Shown here piece after piece: positions 17,764-28,500 of a DNA stretch of 64,000 nt. The position numbers and the translations under genes were made by a program. The notes below the pieces were generated by a model. It saw only the letters and a list, made by a program, of their open reading frames with translations. It was not told the origin of the DNA and ran no database searches. The DNA lies in NCBI GenBank assembly GCA_947504605.1, contig CANNJE010000002.1, forward strand, positions 1-64,000. Direction: 5' to 3'. Positions within the stretch are counted from its first letter, which is position 1; each line of letters starts with the position of its first letter. This DNA is from Chitinophagaceae bacterium. GTDB lineage: Bacteria > Bacteroidota > Bacteroidia > Chitinophagales > Chitinophagaceae.

Positions 17764-19449
17764 ATGGATAGAAGATCCTTTTTAACTGTCAATGCTAAAA
17801 AGCATCCAAAGCCAATACCATTAGTACCTTATCAGGGTGCAAGGGTATTAAGTGGAACCCAGCCCTATTCTGGGCCATGGACCCAAACCGAAGTATTACA
17901 TCTATTAAGGCGCACAATGTTTGGAGCAAAAAAGGCCGATGTAGATTTTTTTGCTGGTATGACGATGAACCAGGCGGTTGATTATTTATTGAATGTGCCA
18001 ACAACACAACCAACACCTCCGCTTAAAACATACGCAAATTCTACTACTGCAGGAGATCCGGACGCAGCTATCCCCCAGGGAAGTACATGGGTAAATACGA
18101 ATACAACCGATGGTGGCATTAATAGTCAGCGCAGGGTAAGTTTAAAAAGCTGGTGGATGGGTTTGATCATCAATCAGGAAAGAAATATTTTGGAGAAAAT
18201 GGTTTTGTTTTGGCACAATCATTTTGCAACAGAAACACAAGTTATTGGAACAGGCATTTGGTGTTATCAAAACAACCTAGCTATTCGTACAAATGCACTG
18301 GGAAATTTTAAAACTTTTGTACGGGTAATTACGCTGGATACCGGAATGCTTCGTTATTTGAATGGATACCTAAATACAAAAACTGCGCCCGACGAGAACT
18401 ATGCAAGAGAACTACAGGAACTTTTTACTGTGGGGAAGGGGCAGGACGATGCAACACCACCTTATACAGAGGCAGACGTAAAAGCAGCAGCCAGGGTACT
18501 TACCGGATGGTCTGTAAATGGCACCACCAATTCAGCTCAATTTACATTGAGCAGGCACGATACTACGAATAAACAATTTTCTTCCTTTTATAACAACACG
18601 ATACTAACTGGCCGTACAGGAACGAATGCCGGAGATCTTGAACTGGATGATCTGCTCACCATGATTTTTAACACACAGGATGTAGCCATGCATATTTGCA
18701 GAAAACTATACCGCTGGTTTGTGTATTATGAAATTGATGCTACTACAGAAGCTAATGTTATTACGCCAATGGCAGATATGTTCCGAAATAATGGATACAA
18801 CATTATGCCTGTATTATCCACCCTCTTAAAAAGTGAACACTTTTTTGATGTTTTAAATCAAGGCTGTTTAATAAAAAATCCGGTTGATAATATCGCAGGC
18901 CTTTGCCGTGAATTTTCGATTGTTTTCCCCGTGTCAACAGATATAGCGAATAATTATTTAATGTGGTTATACCTGCAAAATACTGCCAACAATTTTCAAC
19001 AAGATATTGGCGATCCTCCTTCAGTTGCAGGATGGCAAGCCTATTATCAACGGCCGCAATTTCATGAACTATGGATAAACAGTGATACCCTGCCCAAACG
19101 AAACCAGTTTAGCGATACAATGAATGCAAACGGTTATACACGCTCTGGCAAAAACATTAAAATCAATCATTTTCTTTTTGCACAGTCCATGCCGAACCCT
19201 AGCGACCCTAACAAGCTCGTAGAAGATTCTATTAAATATTTATTTACAATACCTCTAACCCAAATCAGCAGAGACCAGATTAAAAGAGACATTCTGCTTA
19301 GCGGACAATCGAATGATAGCTATTGGACCATCGCTTGGAATACTTTTATCAGTAACCCCGGTGATATGGCCAATGCAACAATTGTAAAAACAAGGCTAGC
19401 TAGTTTATACCAATACCTGTTGCGACTAGCAGAATATCAGTTAAGTTAA
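17764..19449 (+). CDS. DUF1800-family protein
   Basis: A 561-residue protein of the DUF1800 family, recognised by the opening HLLRRTMFGA, by WWMGLIINQERNILEKMVLFWHNHF (family core with WHNHF), by NYARELQELFTVGKG and by the C-terminal PPSVAGWQAY. The function of the family is unknown. It is nearly always paired with a DUF1501 gene, as here (35 bp downstream). The N-terminus carries a twin-arginine-like RRSFL, but no hydrophobic segment follows, so it is not a standard Tat signal; how it leaves the cytoplasm, if it does, is unclear. Confidence 0.88.
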   Translation: MDRRSFLTVNAKKHPKPIPLVPYQGARVLSGTQPYSGPWTQTEVLHLLRRTMFGAKKADVDFFAGMTMNQAVDYLLNVPTTQPTPPLKTYANSTTAGDPDAAIPQGSTWVNTNTTDGGINSQRRVSLKSWWMGLIINQERNILEKMVLFWHNHFATETQVIGTGIWCYQNNLAIRTNALGNFKTFVRVITLDTGMLRYLNGYLNTKTAPDENYARELQELFTVGKGQDDATPPYTEADVKAAARVLTGWSVNGTTNSAQFTLSRHDTTNKQFSSFYNNTILTGRTGTNAGDLELDDLLTMIFNTQDVAMHICRKLYRWFVYYEIDATTEANVITPMADMFRNNGYNIMPVLSTLLKSEHFFDVLNQGCLIKNPVDNIAGLCREFSIVFPVSTDIANNYLMWLYLQNTANNFQQDIGDPPSVAGWQAYYQRPQFHELWINSDTLPKRNQFSDTMNANGYTRSGKNIKINHFLFAQSMPNPSDPNKLVEDSIKYLFTIPLTQISRDQIKRDILLSGQSNDSYWTIAWNTFISNPGDMANATIVKTRLASLYQYLLRLAEYQLS

Positions 19450-19483
19450 AAATATTGGTCAAAAACAACCAAAAATAATTGGA

Positions 19484-21058
19484 ATGAAAAGAAGGGATTT
19501 TTTAAGAGCCAGTTTACCTGCTGCTGTACTACCTACAGTAATAAACGGATTTTCGCTAAAGTCATTTGCGGCAGACAGCCCACTAGCAAAATTGCTGGGT
19601 ACTGGAACAGATAATGATCATGTGCTGGTAATTGTACAACTTCAGGGTGGCAATGATGGTTTAAACATGGTAATTCCCATTGATGCTTATAGCAATTATT
19701 TAAACGCAAGAAGCAATATCGCCATTGTGCAAAACAGAATTCTGTCGCTTGACGGAAATACCAAAACAGGCTTGCATCCTGCCATGACCGGTTTGCAGAC
19801 TATGTACAATGAAGGCAAATTGGGAATTGTACAATCTGTCGGTTATCCTCAACCTAATTTTTCTCATTTCAGGGCAACAGATATCTGGATGTCTGCTTCC
19901 AACAGTAATCAGGTTTTGGTAAATGGATGGGGAGGCCGCTATCTGGATTATGAATACCCCAACTTTCCAACTGGTTATCCAAACAGCAGTATGCCCGATC
20001 CGCTTGGTATACAAATTGGCTCCGTTACATCCCTAGTTTTTCAGGGTCCGGGTATGAGTATGGGCATGAGTATAAGTAATCCTACTAGCTTTTATAATTT
20101 ACTAAGCGGTATCGAAGACGCTGCTCCTAATACGCTTGCAGGAAAAGAATTAAAGTTTGTAAGACAGGTAGCCAAACAAACTTCACAGTATTCCAATGTT
20201 ATAAAAAATGCAGCGTTGGCTGTAACCCAACAAAGTGCTTATCCAGCCAATAATTCGCTGGCAGATCAATTAAAGATTGTAGCCCGATTGGTAAAAGGTG
20301 GTCTCAAAACAAAAATTTACATGGTGAGTTATGGTGGTTTTGATACACATTCGCTTCAGGCAAATGCTGCAGACACCGCAACCGGCAACCATGCTAATTT
20401 ATTAAAAAATGTTAGTGATGCCATCAAAGCATTTCAGGATGATTTGAAATTTTTAGGCGTAGAAAATAGAGTGATGGGGCTCACTTTTAGCGAATTTGGT
20501 CGCCGGATTAAAAGCAATAGCAGTAGTGGTACAGATCATGGTTCAGCAGCTCCCTTATTTGTTTTTGGCAGTAATGCAAATCAAATGGTTCACGGAACCA
20601 ATCCAGCAATTCCGGCTAATGCAACAACCAACGATAATATACCTATGCAATATGACTTCAGAAGTATATATGCATCTATGCTGCAAGACTGGTTATGTGT
20701 AAAAAACAACGATCTGCAACAAATAATGTTACAGAATTTTCAGAATATCCCCATTGTTAAAACAAGTGCATGCAACCCCGCAATACCCAATACCAGCGGT
20801 TTGACTTTAATTGACAATTACCCCAATCCATTTACCCAAAGCACTACAATACGATTTACTACTAGTGGGGGCCACACGCTTATTCAAATCATGAATACTT
20901 TGGGACAAGTAATAGCCACTCCTGTAGACAGGGAATATCCTACAGCTGGCACTTATAGCATCCCATGGGATAGTCAATATCTGGGTACTGGCGTCTATTA
21001 CGCAAGATTTCAGAATGGGGCTGTACAGCAAGTGAGAACAATGATGAAAGTGAAATAA
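19484..21058 (+). CDS. DUF1501-family protein with Tat-like signal and T9SS type A sorting domain
   Basis: A 524-residue protein of the DUF1501 family (sulfatase/alkaline-phosphatase-like fold). The N-terminal RRDFLRAS followed by a hydrophobic stretch resembles a twin-arginine signal. Family segments are VQLQGGNDGLNMVIP near residue 50, GGFDTHSLQ, and GLTFSEFGRRI followed by GTDHGSAAPLFVFG. The last 80 residues form a T9SS type A domain: NYPNPFTQSTTIRF, then IMNTLGQVI, then GVYYARFQNG ending in VK. The protein is therefore predicted to reach the cell surface or medium. It is partner of the DUF1800 gene immediately upstream. Confidence 0.9.
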   Translation: MKRRDFLRASLPAAVLPTVINGFSLKSFAADSPLAKLLGTGTDNDHVLVIVQLQGGNDGLNMVIPIDAYSNYLNARSNIAIVQNRILSLDGNTKTGLHPAMTGLQTMYNEGKLGIVQSVGYPQPNFSHFRATDIWMSASNSNQVLVNGWGGRYLDYEYPNFPTGYPNSSMPDPLGIQIGSVTSLVFQGPGMSMGMSISNPTSFYNLLSGIEDAAPNTLAGKELKFVRQVAKQTSQYSNVIKNAALAVTQQSAYPANNSLADQLKIVARLVKGGLKTKIYMVSYGGFDTHSLQANAADTATGNHANLLKNVSDAIKAFQDDLKFLGVENRVMGLTFSEFGRRIKSNSSSGTDHGSAAPLFVFGSNANQMVHGTNPAIPANATTNDNIPMQYDFRSIYASMLQDWLCVKNNDLQQIMLQNFQNIPIVKTSACNPAIPNTSGLTLIDNYPNPFTQSTTIRFTTSGGHTLIQIMNTLGQVIATPVDREYPTAGTYSIPWDSQYLGTGVYYARFQNGAVQQVRTMMKVK

Positions 21059-21103
21059 GAATATAAAAAATCAACTAGTAGTTTGAATTAGCGCAACATT
21101 TTT

Positions 21104-21703
21104 ATGCCACATATCGATCATTTAAAAAAAGATAAAAAACTTGCAAAGATTATTTCCTTTCAAGAAAAATATATGCTGGCAAAAAGGAACAATGTTCATT
21201 TGCATATTTGCGCTTCCATCATTAGCCAGCAATTAAGCACAAAAGTAGCAGCGGTTATCTATGCAAGATTTCTGACTTTATTCAGCAAAAAAAGTCCCAG
21301 TCCTAAAGATATTGTTGCCGTTCCTTTTGATGAATTAAAAAGTATAGGACTCAGTTCCGCAAAAACCAATTATGTATTAAACGTTTGTAATTTTTTTATT
21401 GAAAACAACATCACCGATGCTCGTCTTCACAAAATGGAAGACGAAGAGCTGATTGATTTTCTAACACAGATAAAAGGTATTGGCCGATGGACAGCAGAAA
21501 TGATTCTGATGTTTACATTAGGAAGAGAAGATGTATTTGCTGTGGATGATTTAGGTATTCAACAGGCCATTTGTAAATTATATGGAATAGATGCAGCAGA
21601 TAAAAAAGCTATGAAAAAAGAGATGCTGAAGATTTCGGCAAAATGGAGCCCATACCGAACTTATGCCTGCAGATATTTGTGGGGCTGGAAAGACGGAAAT
21701 TGA
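21104..21703 (+). CDS. DNA-3-methyladenine glycosylase II-like (AlkA/HhH-GPD)
   Basis: A 199-residue base-excision repair glycosylase of the HhH-GPD superfamily. SIISQQLSTKVAAVIYARF is the opening helix of AlkA-like enzymes. The helix-hairpin-helix is LTQIKGIGRWTAEMIL, and the catalytic aspartate lies in AVDDLGIQ. The C-terminus ends in WSPYRTYACRYLW, which is typical of AlkA-type glycosylases. There is no iron-sulfur cluster motif, which argues against EndoIII/MutY. The N-terminal domain of E. coli AlkA is absent, as in the short bacterial forms. Confidence 0.88.
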   Translation: MPHIDHLKKDKKLAKIISFQEKYMLAKRNNVHLHICASIISQQLSTKVAAVIYARFLTLFSKKSPSPKDIVAVPFDELKSIGLSSAKTNYVLNVCNFFIENNITDARLHKMEDEELIDFLTQIKGIGRWTAEMILMFTLGREDVFAVDDLGIQQAICKLYGIDAADKKAMKKEMLKISAKWSPYRTYACRYLWGWKDGN

Positions 21704-21781
21704 GTTCAATGTGAAAACTAAATTAAACTCGCTCTTATTATTAGAAATAAAATTATTGAGAATAATCGTTTCACCATCTTT

Positions 21782-22255
21782 TTAGAATTCTACCCATCCA
21801 AGAATTTCTTCTAAATATTGTTGATCTGTTTCATCATAAGTATCCAATGCCTCACTATCGGCGTCCAGCACTGCTACCACTTCATCATTTAAAATAATGG
21901 GAACTACGATTTCTGAACGAGATAAACTACTGCACGCAATATGGCCTGGGAATTTTTCTACATCAGGTACAATCATTGTTTTTGCTTCAGCCCAGCTTGT
22001 CCCACAAACACCCCTGCCTTTTTTAATCCTGGTACACGCCACGGGCCCTTGAAACGGACCTAATACCAATTCGTTATTTTTCACCAAATAAAAACCAATC
22101 CACAGCCAACCAAATTGCTCTTTTAAAGCCGCCGAAATATTTGCAAGATTGGCTATCAGGTCTGGCTCCCCTTCTAATAATGCTTTTATTTGTGGTAATA
22201 AAGTTTGGTATTGTTCAGCCTTGCTCCCCTCAATTATTTGTAAGTCTTCTGCCAT
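21782..22255 (-). CDS. GAF-domain free methionine-(R)-sulfoxide reductase (fRMsr)
   Basis: About 157 residues from the ATG at 22255 (MAEDLQIIEG); an ATG 11 codons upstream is also in frame but adds a hydrophobic stretch not expected in this family. A single GAF domain carries the three cysteines of fRMsr: ACTRIKKG, GVCGTSW and HIACSS, followed by VLDADSE. The family reduces free methionine-R-sulfoxide in the cytoplasm with thioredoxin (E. coli YebR type). It is convergent with the glycosylase gene. Confidence 0.85.
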   Translation of the reverse strand: MAEDLQIIEGSKAEQYQTLLPQIKALLEGEPDLIANLANISAALKEQFGWLWIGFYLVKNNELVLGPFQGPVACTRIKKGRGVCGTSWAEAKTMIVPDVEKFPGHIACSSLSRSEIVVPIILNDEVVAVLDADSEALDTYDETDQQYLEEILGWVEF

Positions 22256-22314
22256 AAAGCAAAGATAAGAAAGCAATATCCATGTCAATACTACCCTTTG
22301 AACAAATGTGTACG

Positions 22315-22782
22315 TTAAATTTTATTTACAATGGCACCAATGAGCGTATATTCAAACCCTTTCTGCGTCAAATAGCTTTGGAGCTTTGATTTTTTCACAA
22401 AAATATTTTTTTCGCTTTTAAGGGTGGCGAGTTTTGCCTCTGCAAGTTTTTTTAGGCATTTTTCATAATCCTCTTCGTCAATTTCTGCCAATGCTTTTTT
22501 AATACAATAAGTGCTTACCCTTTTTTGCTGTAGCTCGTATTTTATTTTAACCCTGCCCCATTGTTTCATTCTGAATTTACCTCCTGCAAAAGCAATCGCA
22601 TATCGCTCTTCATTTAAATAATTTTCTTCTATTAAAACAGAAAGTAATTCCTCCACATCATTTTTATACAATCCAAAGCCATACAACTTTTCCTTTACTT
22701 CATTATGGCTTCGCTCCTGATATGCACAATACTGCTTTGCCTTTTGAAGTGCCTGTTCTTTACTTACATATGCTTTATACAT
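22315..22782 (-). CDS. recX: RecX-family regulatory protein
   Basis: A 155-residue, Lys/Glu-rich, all-helical protein. Three tandem helical repeats are visible: YCAYQERSHNEVKEKL, LIEENYLNEERYAIAFAGG and the C-terminal LQSYLTQKGFEYTLIGAIV. They match RecX, which modulates RecA filaments. No recA lies nearby in the window. It lies 59 bp upstream of the fRMsr gene on the same strand. Confidence 0.85.
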   Translation of the reverse strand: MYKAYVSKEQALQKAKQYCAYQERSHNEVKEKLYGFGLYKNDVEELLSVLIEENYLNEERYAIAFAGGKFRMKQWGRVKIKYELQQKRVSTYCIKKALAEIDEEDYEKCLKKLAEAKLATLKSEKNIFVKKSKLQSYLTQKGFEYTLIGAIVNKI

Positions 22783-22872
22783 GATACTGTAAAAATAGAA
22801 AGAGCTGCCCTTATAGCAACTCTTTATTTTTTTACGAAATTTTGAAGTTATTAGTCAATAGAAATTATCTAG

Positions 22873-23772
22873 TTACTTTCCTATAGAAGACTCTCTATCG
22901 GTTACAAAAAAAATTCGTGGCTCACTTCGGCTTTCCCCATTTCCATCCGATTGGTTTAAAGGCATTCCTAAATTATCAAGCGTTTGAATAATCCAGATAA
23001 ATTTTTTATCCTTTATTTTGGTTTTTGTTGAATCAAATATTTCATTTTCATAAGGCATCATGCTTAATTGCGGTTGCCAGATAAACTGTGTTGCCCCAAC
23101 AATATTTTTATCTAGCAAAGGCTGATTACTTCTCAGAGCCTGAACATCCTGTTGGTTTTCCAGCACTTCAAATACCTGTAACCTGTATGCAACGGTTGTT
23201 GTTGGATTAGGCACAACTGGTGTCCACCTAAAAGTGATAGCAGATTGCGCAATTTTTGAATATAGTTTTTGTTCATTAGCAGGCATCATTAAAATGGGTA
23301 ACTGGTAAGCAGCCAGATAAAAATTCTTGCAAACTAAATTTGATGCGGGCACATAATCTGGAAGTCTTACTAGTTGTAAACAAAGCATATAATTATCGGC
23401 AGGTAGTTTTCCGGTTTTTGCCAAGGCCGCCTGATACTTTCCCAGAAAAATCATATTCTCTAAGGGCATCACATCGAGTGATCCCAAAATAGTGGAAACT
23501 CCGGGCAACGGGGTAAAAGATTTAGCGGTATTTAAATTTACAGAACCTATAACCGTTCCATCTAAAGTTTTTATTTCAGTTTTTATTTTTACAACAAGCT
23601 GATCGCTCTGGCTGCCATTCATAATAAAATTTAATACTTCCCTTCGGTTGGCCCATTCCGATAAGTTTGCAGGTGGTCTTCCTGCAAGGAACATATTAAT
23701 ATTTACCTGTGCAAACAAAGACTGTATAGTTGCCAATAAGCAAATTATCATTCCAGTTATTTTCATAATCAT
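22873..23772 (-). CDS. Secreted FN3/TANFOR-like protein, short paralog of the operon's first gene
   Basis: A 299-residue secreted protein. The signal peptide ends near LFAQ at residue 22. Two beta-rich domains follow: an N-terminal one ending LPADNYMLCLQL, and a fibronectin-type-III-like one with FRWTPVVPNP, VAYRLQVFEV and FIWIIQTLD. It is clearly homologous to residues 1-290 of the protein at 31036-32634 (FRWTPLVPKP, VAYRLKIWQL, FIWQVQALT, GNSE versus GNGES) but lacks that protein's C-terminal module. The arrangement resembles TANFOR-domain proteins of Bacteroidota, though I am not sure of that assignment. The start overlaps the stop of the barrel gene (TAATG), so translation is probably coupled. 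Function unknown. Confidence 0.7.
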   Translation of the reverse strand: MIMKITGMIICLLATIQSLFAQVNINMFLAGRPPANLSEWANRREVLNFIMNGSQSDQLVVKIKTEIKTLDGTVIGSVNLNTAKSFTPLPGVSTILGSLDVMPLENMIFLGKYQAALAKTGKLPADNYMLCLQLVRLPDYVPASNLVCKNFYLAAYQLPILMMPANEQKLYSKIAQSAITFRWTPVVPNPTTTVAYRLQVFEVLENQQDVQALRSNQPLLDKNIVGATQFIWQPQLSMMPYENEIFDSTKTKIKDKKFIWIIQTLDNLGMPLNQSDGNGESRSEPRIFFVTDRESSIGK

Positions 23773-25502
23773 TACTTTTTCTTTGTGTCAAATTTGTATT
23801 GAAAACCTGTGCGGCAGGCACTTTCCAAATAGTTGGCACCATTGGGTAAAATTGAATTGCCATACTTGAAATAGTTGGTAGATAAAAAAGTATTCCAGCT
23901 AAATTGTTTGTTTATTTTCCAATTAGCACTTATGGAAGCAATCAGGTTATTGTCATTTTTAAAAGTATTCGATTTAACAAAATTGTATTGTAACTGCCCT
24001 CTTAACTGTACTTTCTTTTTTGCTACAGGCATCCCCAATCCGCTACTCATAGTGAACAACGTTGTTTTTGCCAATAACACATCATTGTAAAAATACATGA
24101 CACTAAAATCGGGTGAAAAGTCTTTTGTAAAATAAGAAGGCACATAGGTAAACAAGGCAGTATGGGTATTGTTGCCAGTGGTCAGACCTGTTAACACATC
24201 TCTTTCGTCGTATTTGCTGTAATTATAACTAAAACTAAGCATATTACTCATTTTAGTGTTAGACCAAATATAGGTTGGACTAAAACCAAAATCATTGCTC
24301 ACATTTTTTATTCCATAAGGATTAAGGCCACTGGCAGATTGGAAACCAAAATTATTGTAGTTAATATTTAAACTCCATTGATCATTAAACTGTGTAAACC
24401 AATTTAGGTTTCCAATAAACTGATTAGCCTTTAATGTTGTATTGCTGATATTGTTTACCCGCTGTCCAAGGCTTGCCACAATGTTCATTTTGTTTTTCCA
24501 TGTGTTCCATTTTGTATTGAGTAAATAATCAAATCTGTCAGGCTGCAAATAAGGATAACCAGCTGTTTGAAAACCAGCTCCAAAATATTTACTGCTTATT
24601 CCCAAATCAAAGTTTTTTCCTTTTTTGCCAATGGCTGCAGTAGCAGCATAGTCCCTAACGGTTGATGTATGGGCCTTAATAAATGGATCGAATGATTTGA
24701 TCAGTAGTGTAGCTGGTGATGTTAAATCTCTGGTGAAAACAGATTGTGCGCCTTCCATTTTTACATACCAACCTTTTTTGAAATACACATTTGACAACAA
24801 ACTTATAATAACAGCTTCCTGTGGTTTAATGGTTATTGGCGGGGGTGCAGATGAGTTGACAAAATCTTTTCCCTTTGCAATATTTAAGGATATTTCATAT
24901 TTTCCTTCCTTTTCTTTCCCAAGTTGAAACATCCAGTTACGACGTTTATATGCACCCGCTATTGTTGGGGGACCGCTAAAATAACTTATACCTGCCTGCG
25001 AAACGCCAGTAAAAAATTTGATTCGATAGCTTTTAGGCCTAAGATCAAACCCTGCTCCAAATATTCCAATATCACCCGTACTTAACTCGCTGTATTTTAA
25101 ATATTGAGTACCCAGTTGTAATTCTGCCCATTTATATTTAGGGTTCACGGCAATATTATTTACCGGGTTAGTAATCCATTGTTTAAAATCCTGCTTTGGA
25201 CCACCAGGAATAAAGCCACTGTATGGCCCAGCAAAATTGGTGGGCAATGCTGCCATACTAATATTAAAAGGCAGCGAAAAATTTTTGTCAAATTGAAAGT
25301 TGGGCATAAAATTAAAGCGAACCTGGTTCCATGGTCGGCGTGGAGTGTAACCCATCCAGCCTGAAGGATTTCTATTTAAACCATACCCTTCATACGTAAC
25401 CCCCATGGTTCCGCTTACAGAAAAATCCGGCTTTTTCGTTTGTGCATAAGCCGCAGTATTCAGTAAAATAAAACCAGTTAAAATGATTTTTATTTTATTC
25501 AT
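23772..25502 (-). CDS. Outer-membrane beta-barrel protein of the surface operon
   Basis: A 576-residue protein with a Sec signal peptide ending AYAQ (residues 1-20). The rest is a long series of amphipathic beta strands with aromatic girdles and turn-rich loops (for example WGYTPRR-like loops, SLNINYNNFGFQS, MLSFSYNYSKYDERD), ending in CRTGFQYKFDTKKK. This suggests a 20- to 24-stranded outer-membrane barrel. It has no TonB plug domain and does not look like PorP/SprF. It is the third gene of the operon, 8 bp after the giant PKD gene, and could be its anchor or export channel (inference from position). Confidence 0.7.
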   Translation of the reverse strand: MNKIKIILTGFILLNTAAYAQTKKPDFSVSGTMGVTYEGYGLNRNPSGWMGYTPRRPWNQVRFNFMPNFQFDKNFSLPFNISMAALPTNFAGPYSGFIPGGPKQDFKQWITNPVNNIAVNPKYKWAELQLGTQYLKYSELSTGDIGIFGAGFDLRPKSYRIKFFTGVSQAGISYFSGPPTIAGAYKRRNWMFQLGKEKEGKYEISLNIAKGKDFVNSSAPPPITIKPQEAVIISLLSNVYFKKGWYVKMEGAQSVFTRDLTSPATLLIKSFDPFIKAHTSTVRDYAATAAIGKKGKNFDLGISSKYFGAGFQTAGYPYLQPDRFDYLLNTKWNTWKNKMNIVASLGQRVNNISNTTLKANQFIGNLNWFTQFNDQWSLNINYNNFGFQSASGLNPYGIKNVSNDFGFSPTYIWSNTKMSNMLSFSYNYSKYDERDVLTGLTTGNNTHTALFTYVPSYFTKDFSPDFSVMYFYNDVLLAKTTLFTMSSGLGMPVAKKKVQLRGQLQYNFVKSNTFKNDNNLIASISANWKINKQFSWNTFLSTNYFKYGNSILPNGANYLESACRTGFQYKFDTKKK

Positions 25503-25510
25503 AAAAAAAG

Positions 25511-28500
25511 TTATTTCTTTTTAATTACAAAGTCAAAACATTTTATCACTTCACATTCTTTACAATCATTGTCACGGAAAGTAAACTTCACACAAATCCT
25601 TCCTTTTAATTCGCAACAATCTATGGCTGGTACCGGCGGCAAAATAAAATTGATGCCGATATTGGTATTGTTGGGAATAGGAATATTGGTTCCATTGTTC
25701 CAAACTATTTCCCGAGGGTTTTGGTATGCACCTGTACCGCTTCCATTAAATGAAGGAACCGACGTGCCGCCATACATAGTTATTTTTGGAGGTGCTGAGC
25801 CAATATTTGTTGCTGATGCTGTACTGGCCCATGTGAAAGGAAGATTCACACATTTCAAACATTCTTTGCCAAAATTATCGGTGATGGTATAGCTGGTTAC
25901 ATTGGCTCTTACTTCGGTAATATTGGCTGTACTTAATCCACTAATGCTGAAATTTTCTGTGAGCAATGTTGCATTGGGAATTTGTATATAATTATATGTT
26001 ACGGCACTCGTATCTGCTTTTATCTCGTAAGGGCAGCAAGGCAAAGAATCGCAGTTGGTAACAAATTTTATTACACAGCTATCACAAATTTTAGTGCCAC
26101 ACCAGCCATACATAGTTACGGTATAAGTACCCGTTTGACTAGGCGTAAATGTTAGTGGCAAATTGCCGCTGGTTGTGCCTGAAGGCTGCTGCAATGTATA
26201 TGTAACTGCCCCGTTACAGGTTTCATCTGCACAGAGATAATTAGCATTTAATGTGATGGGTGTTTTACATTTTACTTCAATAGACTTATTCTTATCACAA
26301 TTAATTTTCTTATTCACATTGTCAATTGTATAAGTTTTCTCTCCCCATTTACTTCCCTTACAATCGCAGGTACTGCACTTCACTTCAAACTTAATTACAC
26401 AACTGTCGCAAATTTTATCACCACACCATCCATACATTTTAAGCACATAAACACCTGTTAATGCAGGGGTAAATGTAAACGGCGCAGTACCGGTAATAGC
26501 CGGGCCACTGGGTGGTTGCAGGCTGTAGGTTACTTTAGGCGGGCAGGTAGTATCTTTACAATTATAGTTTGCATTAATGGTATAGGACTGAAAACAGTTT
26601 AATTTATAACTGTTATTACACTCAAGTTTTTGAGTTGCTTCAACATTTGCATTTACTGCAATTGCTTCATCTTTTTCTACCGGCGTTTTCCCTTTCGTTT
26701 TTAAATTAATTTCGCCCCAATGGCTTTCTTTGCAATCACATTCGCCGCAATGTTTGATAAACAAATCGTATTTGCCGGATTTGCTTGCACAGGTATCTCC
26801 AATAAAATTTACTACAATATAAATTTGATGTTGGCCTAACGATAAGAGGGCAAGATTCAAACCCGGCCCGGTAGAATGATAAACCCCATCAACAAACCAT
26901 TGAATTACATACACTCCGTTATAAGTTTGTCCGGGACCTAAAGGTAGTGGCGGAATTAATTTTATAGTATCGCATAAAGTATCGCAGCCAATAGGGAACA
27001 AATCAACATATGGTCGTTTTTTAATGCTAACCATATTACTGTTTGCAAAACATCCGCTTACAGGATCTACCACAGTTACAAAATAATTTCCTGCCTGTGC
27101 AGTGGTCATTGTTTGCCCACTGGCTCCGTTACTCCATTGATAAATATAATTGGGGTTTGCTGGTAATGCCGTTGCAGTGTAGGTATGGCTGATTCCTTCG
27201 CACAAATAACCGATAGGCGCAATGGTTACTGTTGGGTTATTGTAAACATATACACAGAAAGTATCTTTTGCAATACAGCCCGTAGTAATATCTGTAACAG
27301 TTAAAATAAACTGGTAAGTACCCGAAGCATTCACCGTTACATTAGCATCGTATTGTGTATTGTTTGGAGTAAATGTAGCTGCAGGGGTTACTGTCCATGA
27401 ATAAGTATAATTCGGATCGTTTAAACTATTGTATAAATAAATACTTCCGCTGCCGCTGATGCATTGAATCGTTTGGCCTTTAATATCTGCAATGGGTAAT
27501 GGGTGATGCCAGATATGCATTTTGTTAGACTGTGCAACACATCCTGTACCATTACTAACAATCACATAATACTCTCCTACCTGGTTTGTGCTATAGGTAG
27601 CACTTGTAGCACCGCTAATTGGATTGCCATTAAAATACCATTGATAGGTTCCAAAGACGGCAGGAGTTGTGGTTAAAGTAAAACTACTGCCAGGACAAAT
27701 GTATTTATCAGTAGGAATGCTCACCGTTAATTTAGGTAAGATGGTAACTGTTTGACTATTGGTGGCCACACAACCTAATTGGTTTGTTACAGTTAAGGTT
27801 ACCACACTTGTATTGGGTGGTGGTGCAGCAAACGTATGTGTTGTTGTTTGCAGGTTGGATTGATAGCCATCGCCAAAATTCCAGTTATAAGTATTGGTTG
27901 CAGCACCAGCTGTTGTAAAAGGAGCAGCCGTGCCTGCACAAATAGGAGTGGGTGGCGTAAAAGATGCTGTTGGAATATTAATCGTTACAGGATAAGTAAC
28001 AGATGCTGTGCATCCGCTGCAGGATGATGTAACGGTCAGGGTTATGTTATAAGTACCCGAAACGATGGCAGTAAATACCGGGTTGGCTGCAGCAGGATTA
28101 TTAAAACTTGCGCCTGCTGCACCTGTATATGTCCATGCGTGAGAAAGGATACTGCAACCCAAACTTGGTAAGGTGCTTGACAGATCCGATAATGTAACCT
28201 GGCCGCAATTTATGTTAGTTCCAAAATTGGCAGCCACCGGAACAATGTACCGGATCGTATCCAGCAAAGGACAAATATGTGGCGTAGGCGGTGGCGGGCA
28301 GTTGGATAACATGGAAGCAGTTACAATATAAATGCCAGGTAAGGTATATGCATGAGGAGCTGTAAATACGGTGCCGGTCATTCCTCCAAACGGGGTTGTT
28401 ATTACAGGAGACCCATCCCCAAAATTCCAGAACACACCGGCATTTGGTGAGTTAGGTGGCGTAAAAGTATAGGTAGCATTAAAGATTACATTATTGCATG

